From Janthinobacterium lividum (GTDB lineage: Bacteria; Pseudomonadota; Gammaproteobacteria; Steroidobacterales; Steroidobacteraceae), in contig CALPVO020000054.1 in NCBI GenBank assembly GCA_943327025.2, positions 1 to 10,757 on the forward strand: a stretch of DNA of 10,757 nt, in the 5' to 3' direction. Positions 4,582 through 10,757 of the stretch are shown here, piece by piece. The notes beneath the pieces are model-generated. The model was not told the DNA's origin. It made no database searches and was given only the letters and a program-made list of their open reading frames with translations. The stretch's first letter is position 1, and every line of letters begins with the position of its first letter. The translations under genes and the position numbers were made by a program.

Positions 4582-5798
4582 GTTCCACGGCAACATTCCC
4601 GCCCACTTCCGGTCTGGCCCAAGGCGCCACGCGCAGCTTTGCCCTGCCCTCGCCGTTCCGCCTGCAAGGCGGTGGCGAGCTCGTGGGCGCGGTAGTGGCC
4701 GTGGAAACCTGGGGCGAACTGAACGCTGCCCGCGACAATGCCGTGCTGGTGTTTACCGGTCTGTCCGTAGGCGCGCATGCCGCCAGCCACCACGGCGACA
4801 GCGTCGCCGGCTGGTGGGAAAAGCAGATTGGCTCCGGCAAGGCGCTCGACACGGACCAACTGTTCGTCCTCTGCGTGAATTCCTTGGGCAGCTGCTTTGG
4901 CAGCACGGGCCCCGCCGCCACGAACCCTGCCACCGGCGAAAGCTATGGCACCACTTTCCCGCTGCTGCACGTGGCGGACATCGCACGCGCTGGCCAAGCC
5001 GCCGTCGAGCAATTAGGCATTCAGAAGTTGTTGGCCGTGGTCGGTCCGTCGCTCGGCGGCATGACAGTCATGGCGCACGCGGCGCAGTTCCCCGAGGCAG
5101 CCCGCGGGCTCGTGTCCATTTCGGGCGCCTTGGCACCGCACGCCTATGCCGTTGCCACGCGCAGCCTGCAGCGCGAAATTGTCGGCACCGCATGGCGCAA
5201 CCCGGCGTCTTCCAAGGAAGAGATTGCCATCGCCATGCGCCACGCGCGCAAGGTCGGCGTGCTCAGCTATATCGGCGGCGACCTGCTCGAAACCCGCTTC
5301 GGCCGCGCGCCAGCCCAGGCCCCGGCGGACACTGCCAGCGGTACGCGTTTCGAAGTGGAGAGCTGGCTGGATTATCAGGCAGCCAAGTTCGAACGCGTAT
5401 TCGACCCGGGCTCGTACTGGGTTATCTCGCGAGCCATGGATTTGTTCGAGTTCGGCGCCTTGCAGCCTGTGGCAACCGTGGCCACGCCGGCCGCGGCACT
5501 GCCGCTCGACACCGGCAACGCCGCGCAGGTGGCCGCCGCCCGGACCACCGGGGCCGCTCGCTTGCGCCACGAGCGCGCATTGGTCATCGGTGTCCACGAG
5601 GACCATCTGTTCCCGCTGGAACAGCAGCGGCAGTTGGCGGACCTCGTGACGGCGGCAGGCATGCCCACCAAATTCATCGAGATGAACTCGCCGCATGGCC
5701 ACGACGCCTTCTTGGTGGAGCACGAGGCTTTTGCGCAGGCCCTGAAGCGCTTCCTGAACTGCTTACGTCAGCAGCACTGCGGTACCGCTGCGGCCTGA
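4578..5798 (+). CDS. metX: MetX-family homoserine/serine O-acyltransferase (likely serine O-succinyltransferase type)
   Basis: A 406-residue alpha/beta-hydrolase acyltransferase. The nucleophile is Ser158 in GPSLGG; the other triad members are probably Asp342 (EDHLFP) and His375 (SPHGHDAF). Classical MetX acetylates homoserine for methionine synthesis. This protein looks closer to the Xanthomonas serine O-succinyltransferase branch: FALPSPF near the start, GWWE at 78-81, CVNSLGSCFGSTGP at 99-112, NPATG at 116-120, SLQRE at 196-200 and the FDPGSYWVISRAMD stretch at 275-288. That branch makes O-succinylserine for cysteine synthesis, which suits the divergent cysK. Substrate choice remains an inference. 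The start has only a weak ribosome site (GGGA 11 nt upstream) and overlaps the stop of a small Cys-Cys upstream ORF. Residues about 296-330 are an Ala-rich low-complexity insert. Confidence 0.85.
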   Translation: MSSTATFPPTSGLAQGATRSFALPSPFRLQGGGELVGAVVAVETWGELNAARDNAVLVFTGLSVGAHAASHHGDSVAGWWEKQIGSGKALDTDQLFVLCVNSLGSCFGSTGPAATNPATGESYGTTFPLLHVADIARAGQAAVEQLGIQKLLAVVGPSLGGMTVMAHAAQFPEAARGLVSISGALAPHAYAVATRSLQREIVGTAWRNPASSKEEIAIAMRHARKVGVLSYIGGDLLETRFGRAPAQAPADTASGTRFEVESWLDYQAAKFERVFDPGSYWVISRAMDLFEFGALQPVATVATPAAALPLDTGNAAQVAAARTTGAARLRHERALVIGVHEDHLFPLEQQRQLADLVTAAGMPTKFIEMNSPHGHDAFLVEHEAFAQALKRFLNCLRQQHCGTAAA

Positions 5799-5824
5799 AC
5801 CCGGTCGACGGCCCTTGCATGGGC

Positions 5825-5830
5825 TAGAAT
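5825..5830 (+). promoter_or_regulatory. Likely -10 element of ubiE (leaderless arrangement)
   Basis: TAGAAT (5 of 6 to TATAAT) ends 6 nt before ATG 5837, so transcription would begin at or beside the A of the start codon. No Shine-Dalgarno sequence is present, in keeping with a leaderless mRNA. A clear -35 hexamer is not seen. Confidence 0.5.
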
Positions 5831-5836
5831 TACCGC

Positions 5837-6610
5837 ATGAATACCACCCCGCCGCCCGCCCCTCCCGGCGCGGAAACCATCGACTTCGGCTACGAGCAAG
5901 TTCCCCGCCAAGACAAGGCGCGGCGCGTGCGCGGCGTGTTCGAGTCCGTGGCGGACAAATACGATGTGATGAACGACCTCATGTCGATGGGCATCCATCG
6001 CTTGTGGAAGCGCTTTTTGTTCTCGCAAACGGGCCTGCGCCCCGGCCAACGCGCGCTCGATGTGGCTGGGGGTACGGGCGACATCGCCATCGGTTTGGCG
6101 AAGCACGTAGGCCCGAAGGGGCGCGTGGTGTTGTCCGACATCAACGGCGCCATGCTGGCCCACGGGCGCGACCGCGTCATCGATGCTGGCCTGGTGGGGA
6201 CCATCACCTGCACCGTAGCCAACGCCGAACGCCTGCCGTTTCCAGACCAGTCCTTCGACGCGGTCACCATCGCTTTTGGCCTGCGCAATGTCACCGACAA
6301 GCAAGGCGCGCTGTGCGACATGCGCCGCGTGCTGAAGCCGGGCGGCCAGTTGCTGGTGCTGGAATTTTCCAAGCCCGTGGCGCCCGGCCTTGCGCCGGTC
6401 TATGACGCTTATTCGTTCAACGTGCTGCCGAAGCTAGGGCAGTGGGTAGCCAACGACGCAGCCAGCTACCAATATTTGGCGGAATCCATCCGCATGCACC
6501 CCGACCAGGAAACCCTGCTCGGCATGTTCCAGCAAGCGGGCCTCGATGGCTGTCGCTATCACAACCTCACGGGTGGCATCGTCGCGCTGCACCGTGGCTG
6601 GCGGTACTAA
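5837..6610 (+). CDS. ubiE: Ubiquinone/menaquinone C-methyltransferase UbiE
   Basis: A 257-residue SAM-dependent methyltransferase that adds the C-methyl group to the benzoquinol ring in ubiquinone synthesis (and to demethylmenaquinol where present). Both UbiE signatures are intact: [16 protein letters not shown] (42-57) and [15 protein letters not shown] (164-178). The SAM-binding motif I is LDVAGGTGD (74-82). Length is close to E. coli UbiE (251 aa). It heads the ubiE-ubiJ-ubiB operon, with only 4 nt before ubiJ. A TAGAAT hexamer directly upstream and the absence of a Shine-Dalgarno sequence suggest its own leaderless promoter. Confidence 0.97.
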   Translation: MNTTPPPAPPGAETIDFGYEQVPRQDKARRVRGVFESVADKYDVMNDLMSMGIHRLWKRFLFSQTGLRPGQRALDVAGGTGDIAIGLAKHVGPKGRVVLSDINGAMLAHGRDRVIDAGLVGTITCTVANAERLPFPDQSFDAVTIAFGLRNVTDKQGALCDMRRVLKPGGQLLVLEFSKPVAPGLAPVYDAYSFNVLPKLGQWVANDAASYQYLAESIRMHPDQETLLGMFQQAGLDGCRYHNLTGGIVALHRGWRY

Positions 6611-6614
6611 GCCA

Positions 6615-7235
6615 ATGACCCTGCCCCCTCGTCTGCTGTTGCCGTTCAGCCAATTACTGAACCGCACCGTACAAGCCAGCACGCCTGCTCGCCGCCAATT
6701 GGAACGTCTGGAAGGACGCACCTTCGCCGTACAAGTGGATGTACCGGGCGGCTTGCGCTTGGTGCTGAGCGTAGTGAATGGCGAACTGGAACTGGCGGCA
6801 GATGACCGCGCGGCAGACACCACCGTTTTCGGCACGCCGTTCGCATTGCTCGCCATGATGGCGCCACTGGCCGACCTGCGCCTGCGTACCGGCGGTGTCC
6901 GCATTGAAGGTGACGCAGAAACCGCGCAAGCCTTCCGCACCCTGCTTTCCTATGCGCACCCCGACCTCGAGGCGGAGGTTGCACGCTATTTGGGCGAGGC
7001 CCAAGCTCACCATGCACTACGCTTCGCTCGCGGTGTCTTCCAGTTCGGCAAACAGGTAGCGGGCTCGTTCGCCGCCAACACCGCCGAATACCTCACCGAA
7101 GAAACGCACCAGTTACCGCCACGTGCGGAAGCCGAAGTGTTCATGGACGATGTAGACCGCTTGCGTGAAGGTGTGGACCGCGCCGAAGCCCGCTTGCGTT
7201 TGCTCGAGGCGCGCGTGGCGCGGGCCCGTTCGTGA
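6615..7235 (+). CDS. ubiJ: Ubiquinone biosynthesis accessory factor UbiJ (SCP2 domain)
   Basis: A 206-residue protein. Residues about 10-115 form an SCP2-type lipid-binding domain, and 172-204 form a C-terminal coiled coil ([20 protein letters not shown]) as in UbiJ, which uses it to partner UbiK. UbiJ binds ubiquinone intermediates and supports the soluble Ubi metabolon. E. coli UbiJ is 201 aa and is also encoded between ubiE and ubiB. ATG 6615, 4 nt after the ubiE stop, gives the right length; a longer frame from 6546 would run back into ubiE. There is no good Shine-Dalgarno sequence, so it is probably translated by coupling to ubiE. Confidence 0.93.
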   Translation: MTLPPRLLLPFSQLLNRTVQASTPARRQLERLEGRTFAVQVDVPGGLRLVLSVVNGELELAADDRAADTTVFGTPFALLAMMAPLADLRLRTGGVRIEGDAETAQAFRTLLSYAHPDLEAEVARYLGEAQAHHALRFARGVFQFGKQVAGSFAANTAEYLTEETHQLPPRAEAEVFMDDVDRLREGVDRAEARLRLLEARVARARS

Positions 7236-8920
7236 GCGCGCCCGCAAACGGCGCCGTACGTGAGCCCACCTTCGGCAAGGTGTCGCGCTGGCGGGTGCTG
7301 CGGCGTCTGGTGCAAATCCAGCGCATCACCGTGGAATACGGCTTGGAGGAGTTTCTCGCCGGCAGTCGATTGGAACGTCGCTTGGCGTGGCTACGCTTGG
7401 TGTCGCCATGGACTTGGTTCGTGCGCCGCCAAGCCGGTACGCGGGCCGAACGTCTGCGGCTGGCATTGGAAACGCTCGGTCCCATCTTCATCAAATTCGG
7501 GCAGGCACTGTCCACCCGCCGCGACCTGCTCCCCGCAGACCTCGCCGATGAACTGGCGAAACTGCAGGACCGCGTCCCGCCGTTTCCGGTAGACCAAGCG
7601 CGGGAGCGTATCGAGGCTGCTCTCGGTGCACCGGTAGGCGAACTGTTCGCGGAGTTCGAGACGGAACCGCTGGGCGCGGCTTCGCTCGCGCAGGTCCACG
7701 GCGCCGTGCTGAAGACCGGCGAGGCCGTAGTGGTGAAGGTGCTGCGCCCAGGCATGCGCGAACGCATCGTTAAGGACCTGGAACTGATGTACGCCGTGGC
7801 GGGCATCTTCGCCGCCGGCTCCGACGATGGCCGCCGCCTGCGCCCGGTGGAAGTGGTCGCTGAATACGAAAAGACCGTGCTCGACGAACTGGACCTGATG
7901 CGCGAAGCCGGCAACGCCGCGCAGTTGCGCCGACAGTTCCTAGGCTCACCCATCATTCATGTGCCGGCGGTCTATTGGGACCTGTGCCGAGTGGATGTGA
8001 TGGTGATGGAGCGCGTGTACGGCGTGCAAATTTCCGACATCGCGAAGCTGCGCGAACTCGGTACGGACTTCAAGAAGTTGGGCGAATACGGCGTGGAGAT
8101 TTTCTTCACTCAAGTGTTCAAGCACAACTTTTTCCACGCCGACATGCATCCGGGCAATATCTTCGTGGACGTGACGGACCCGGCGAACCCGCGCTATGCC
8201 GCCATCGACTTCGGCATCGTGGGCACGCTGGACACGCGCGACCAGCACTACTTGGCCGCGAACTTCCTGGCGTTCTTCGACCGCGACTATCGCCGCGTGG
8301 CGCAACTGCACATAGACAGCGGCTGGGTGCCGCCCGACACGCGGGTGGACGAACTGGAGAGTGCGGTACGCACCGTGTGCGAGCCCATCTTCAACAAGCC
8401 GCTGTCGGAGATTTCCTTCGGGCAGGTGTTGCTGCGCCTGTTCGAGACCGCACGCCGCTTCCGCATGGAAGTGCAGCCGCAGCTCATCCTGCTGCAGAAG
8501 ACGCTGCTGAACATCGAAGGCTTGGGCCGCCAGCTCTACCCTGAACTGGACCTATGGCAAACCGCGCAGCCCATCCTGCGCCAGTGGATGAAAGAACACC
8601 TCTCGCCGCTCGCCGTGCTGCGTAGCTGGCGCCAGCAGGCGCCCGATGTACTTGAGGCGCTGAAGGGCGCACCAGCCGTGCTGCAGCGCGGCCTGCGCGA
8701 CTTGCACCAAGGCAAGCTGACACTGGAACTGGAGCCGCAGCGGCTGGCCGCCCTGCAGGCGGCCAACGAAGCAGCCAGCCGTCGCCGCGATGCCACCGTG
8801 GTGGCTTGTGCCGGCTTCCTTGGCGGTGTGCTGTGGTGTGGCTTGGCCGCCGAACCCGTGTGGGCGGGCTGGGTGGCCATGGCAGCGAGCACGCTGTATC
8901 TGCTGCTGCGCCGGCGGTAA
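7232..8920 (+). CDS. ubiB: Ubiquinone biosynthesis regulatory protein kinase-like UbiB
   Basis: A 562-residue member of the UbiB/ADCK (ABC1) atypical kinase family, an ATPase needed for ubiquinone synthesis, possibly helping lipid intermediates leave the membrane. Seen in order: the KxGQ motif KFGQ (88-91), the Ala-rich loop AASLAQVH (149-156) that replaces the usual Gly-rich loop, the ATP lysine in VVVKVLRP (K169), the catalytic HADMHPGN (302-309), and the metal-binding DFG (326-328). Two C-terminal membrane helices (about 520-538 and 543-559) anchor it, as in E. coli UbiB (546 aa). It starts at GTG 7232, overlapping the ubiJ stop (GTGA), which implies translational coupling. Confidence 0.96.
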   Translation: MSAPANGAVREPTFGKVSRWRVLRRLVQIQRITVEYGLEEFLAGSRLERRLAWLRLVSPWTWFVRRQAGTRAERLRLALETLGPIFIKFGQALSTRRDLLPADLADELAKLQDRVPPFPVDQARERIEAALGAPVGELFAEFETEPLGAASLAQVHGAVLKTGEAVVVKVLRPGMRERIVKDLELMYAVAGIFAAGSDDGRRLRPVEVVAEYEKTVLDELDLMREAGNAAQLRRQFLGSPIIHVPAVYWDLCRVDVMVMERVYGVQISDIAKLRELGTDFKKLGEYGVEIFFTQVFKHNFFHADMHPGNIFVDVTDPANPRYAAIDFGIVGTLDTRDQHYLAANFLAFFDRDYRRVAQLHIDSGWVPPDTRVDELESAVRTVCEPIFNKPLSEISFGQVLLRLFETARRFRMEVQPQLILLQKTLLNIEGLGRQLYPELDLWQTAQPILRQWMKEHLSPLAVLRSWRQQAPDVLEALKGAPAVLQRGLRDLHQGKLTLELEPQRLAALQAANEAASRRRDATVVACAGFLGGVLWCGLAAEPVWAGWVAMAASTLYLLLRRR

Positions 8921-8990
8921 GAGTCGGCAGCAAGCTGCCTCCTACGAATAGCCAATGCCCCCTGTGGGAGCAAGCGGGCTCCCGGCTCCC
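8921..8990. repeat. Pair of inverted REP-like elements after ubiB
   Basis: Two short units face each other head-to-head. The minus-strand unit (8945-8921) begins GTAGGAG and continues into a GGCAG/CTGCC stem (8926-8930 with 8935-8939). The plus-strand unit (from 8963) begins TGTGGGAGC and forms a GGGAGC/GCTCCC stem (8966-8971 with 8978-8983). A GTRGGAG head followed by a palindrome is typical of REP sequences of Pseudomonas and Xanthomonadales, which are mobilised by RAYT transposases. The pair resembles a REPIN/BIME and fills the gap between ubiB and the next gene, where it may stabilise or end the ubi transcript. Copy number elsewhere cannot be seen. Confidence 0.5.
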
Positions 8991-9009
8991 TCCCGGAATA
9001 AACACGCGC

Positions 9010-9015
9010 TACTAT
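9010..9015 (+). promoter_or_regulatory. Possible -10 element of the M20 hydrolase gene
   Basis: TACTAT (4 of 6 to TATAAT) ends 7 nt before ATG 9023. The GGGGG run at 9017-9021 is too close to the ATG to serve as a Shine-Dalgarno sequence. This again suggests a leaderless or nearly leaderless mRNA. No clear -35 hexamer is seen. Confidence 0.4.
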
Positions 9016-9022
9016 CGGGGGT

Positions 9023-10582
9023 ATGAACACCCCCCATCTCGCGCGCGCCCTGCGCCACCCACACTCCCCTCGCAACGCTTTCGGCCCTGTGGCTGGCCTT
9101 ACCGTTGGTCGGGCATTGGCCACGGCCGTAGCCAGCGCACTGCTGCTGGCATTCACTGCGGCACCTGCCTTGGGTGCCAGCAAAGCGCCCCGCTCCCCGC
9201 TACCCGACAGCGACACCAAGGCGGTGCTGGCCAGCGTCGAAGCGCACCGCGCGGTAGCTGCCGAAACGGCGCTCGCTATCTGGGGCTTTGCCGAAGTGGG
9301 CTATCAGGAGCGTCAGTCCTCGGCGCTGCTGCAGAAAGTACTGGCCGATGCCGGGTTCACCGTTACGGCCGGCGTGGCAGGCATTCCGACGGCGTTCACC
9401 GCCGAATACAAACAAGGAACTGGCGGCAGCACCCTCGGCTTGCTCGGGGAATTCGACGCACTGCCCGGCTTCAGCCAAGCCGCCAACCCGGTGCGCACTC
9501 CGCTGAAGGGACGCCTCAGTGGGCACGCGTGCGGCCACCACCTGTTCGGCGCCGGCAGCGCGAGTGCTGCTATCGCCATGGCTCAGTGGCTGAAGACCAG
9601 CGGTACCGCCGGCACAGTCCGCTTTTACGGCACCCCTGCTGAAGAAGGCGGTGCCGGCAAGGTTTACATGGCCCGCGCTGGCCTCTTCAAGGACGTGGAT
9701 GTGGTCATCCACTGGCACCCCGGCGACACCAACAACGCTACACAGGACTTGAGCCTGGCCAACAAGAGCGCGAAGTTCCGCTTCCGAGGGACCCCCAGCC
9801 ATGCGGCAGGCGCACCGGACCGCGGGCGCTCAGCGCTCGACGGCGTGGAGTCCATGAACTACATGGTCAACTTGATGCGCGAGCACGTGCCTTCCGACTC
9901 GCGCATTCACTACATCATTACCAATGGTGGCGCCGCACCGAACGTGGTCCCGGAGTTCTCCGAGGTGTACTACTACGTGCGCCATCAAGATCCGCGCGTC
10001 ATGCTGGGCTTGTTCGACCGCGTAGTGAAGACCGCGGAAGCTGGCGCCATGGGCACCGGCACCACCATGGACTATGAAGTGATTCATGGCGTTTACAGCT
10101 TGTTGCCAAATGACACGCTGGGCGCTGTGGCCGATACCGCCATGCGGCGCGTGGGTGGAGTGCAGTACACCGCCGAAGAGCGCACCTTCGCTGACGGCAT
10201 TATTGCCACCCTGGGTACGGCCGCGAAGGCGCCGGGCACCGAGCAAGTGGTACAGCCTTATGGTTTCGAACGCGAGGGCTACGGCAGCACGGACGTCGGT
10301 GATATCAGTTGGCTCGTGCCCACGGTGGGCATCCGTACGGCCACCTGGGTTCCGGGCACGCCTGCGCACAGCTGGCAGGCCGTGGCGGCCGGTGGCACGA
10401 GCATTGGGCTGAAAGGAATGGAAGTGGCGGCGAAGACCTTGGCGCTTACCGGTGTTGCGCTGTTCAAGGACCCGAAGCTGGTCGCGGCAGCGCGCGCTGA
10501 GTTCGACAAGCGTCGCGGCCCGAACTTCGAATACGTGTCCATCGTCGGCGACCGCGCACCGCCCCTGAACTACCGCAACTGA
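9023..10582 (+). CDS. Exported M20-family amidohydrolase (AbgB-like)
   Basis: A 519-residue metallo-amidohydrolase/peptidase of the M20 family, closest in layout to the aminobenzoyl-glutamate hydrolase subunit AbgB. A long basic n-region and a hydrophobic segment (about 31-50) ending ALGA form a Sec signal peptide, so the enzyme probably acts in the periplasm; AbgB itself is cytoplasmic and shorter (about 480 aa). Metal and catalytic positions: GHACGHH (167-173), Glu207-Glu208 in PAEEGG, His230/His232 in IHWHPG, and a late His449 in TPAHSW. The dimerisation domain spans roughly 245-360 with GTPSHAAGAPDRGRSALD (256-273). It should cleave an amide bond in an acylated amino acid or dipeptide; the substrate cannot be told from sequence. 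Its TGA overlaps the ATG of the next gene (TGATG), so the two may form an operon. Confidence 0.9.
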   Translation: MNTPHLARALRHPHSPRNAFGPVAGLTVGRALATAVASALLLAFTAAPALGASKAPRSPLPDSDTKAVLASVEAHRAVAAETALAIWGFAEVGYQERQSSALLQKVLADAGFTVTAGVAGIPTAFTAEYKQGTGGSTLGLLGEFDALPGFSQAANPVRTPLKGRLSGHACGHHLFGAGSASAAIAMAQWLKTSGTAGTVRFYGTPAEEGGAGKVYMARAGLFKDVDVVIHWHPGDTNNATQDLSLANKSAKFRFRGTPSHAAGAPDRGRSALDGVESMNYMVNLMREHVPSDSRIHYIITNGGAAPNVVPEFSEVYYYVRHQDPRVMLGLFDRVVKTAEAGAMGTGTTMDYEVIHGVYSLLPNDTLGAVADTAMRRVGGVQYTAEERTFADGIIATLGTAAKAPGTEQVVQPYGFEREGYGSTDVGDISWLVPTVGIRTATWVPGTPAHSWQAVAAGGTSIGLKGMEVAAKTLALTGVALFKDPKLVAAARAEFDKRRGPNFEYVSIVGDRAPPLNYRN

Positions 10583-10757
10583 TGTTGACACCAGCCCATT
10601 GGGCGTCCGCTATCGCCACGTTGCTGGCGGTCATGGCTTGCGTGCTGTTGCATTACGAAGTGCTGAACGGGCTGGACCGCTTGTTACTGCGTATCCATGC
10701 GCACTGGCGGCGGCCACGCCTGCTGGTGCTCATGTTCAGCCTCATCCTGCTGCACAT
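10582..10757 (+). CDS. N-terminus of a membrane protein (partial; possibly ion-channel family)
   Basis: The first 58 codons of a gene that runs off the window. ATG 10582 shares its A with the TGA of the M20 gene. The peptide starts MLTPAHWASAIATLL; residues about 8-25 are a hydrophobic helix, 26-47 are polar and basic (LNGLDRLLLRIHAHWRR), and a second helix begins near 50 (LLVLMFSLILLH). This layout resembles small two-pore-type ion-channel proteins of gammaproteobacteria, but the pore motif would lie outside the window, so the family is a guess. Translational coupling to the M20 hydrolase is likely; no separate ribosome site is seen. Confidence 0.7.
   Translation, partial: MLTPAHWASAIATLLAVMACVLLHYEVLNGLDRLLLRIHAHWRRPRLLVLMFSLILLH

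Noticed and set aside
5811..5824. GCCC/GGGC hairpin after the acyltransferase gene as a terminator
   Set aside because: The stem is only 4 bp and there is no T-run; it overlaps the likely -10 element of ubiE.
6546..6614. Longer N-terminus for UbiJ
   Set aside because: It would overlap ubiE by 65 nt in another frame; ATG 6615 gives the normal UbiJ length and start.

Overview
The window (about 10.8 kb, G+C-rich by eye) looks like chromosomal DNA of a gammaproteobacterium, probably near the Xanthomonadales/Lysobacterales. The grounds are a ubiE-ubiJ-ubiB ubiquinone block (UbiJ is a proteobacterial protein), a MetX-family acyltransferase resembling the Xanthomonas serine O-succinyltransferase, a DUF971 protein, and a PEP-CTERM protein, which implies an exosortase elsewhere in the genome. 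I see no rRNA, tRNA, CRISPR array, transposase or phage gene.

Layout. 1-128 (minus) is the start of a gene with a twin-arginine signal. 129-724 is a long non-coding region between divergent genes. It carries a near-consensus sigma-54 promoter facing a PEP-CTERM protein gene (725-1519), a weaker sigma-54-like site facing the minus-strand gene, and IHF-like sites. Two hairpins follow the PEP-CTERM gene. The second is a strong intrinsic terminator whose right arm contains the start codon of a DUF971 gene (1610-1996). An NfeD-like protein and a QmcA/stomatin-type SPFH protein (2039-3399) form a two-gene membrane module. It converges on cysK (3470-4408, minus). cysK diverges from a MetX-family acyltransferase (4578-5798), and the pair plausibly makes cysteine from an O-acylserine. 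A six-codon upstream ORF with tandem Cys codons ends across the acyltransferase start codon.

ubiE, ubiJ and ubiB (5837-8920) follow as a tight operon for ubiquinone synthesis. After ubiB come two inverted REP-like units. An exported M20-family amidohydrolase (9023-10582) then overlaps the start of a membrane protein that runs off the window (10582-10757).

Themes worth a second look are the sigma-54 control region of the PEP-CTERM locus, the possible cysteine-sensing leader peptide, and several genes (DUF971, ubiE, M20 hydrolase) that lack a Shine-Dalgarno sequence but have a -10-like hexamer 6-7 nt before ATG, suggesting leaderless mRNAs. No clearly new multi-gene system is visible.
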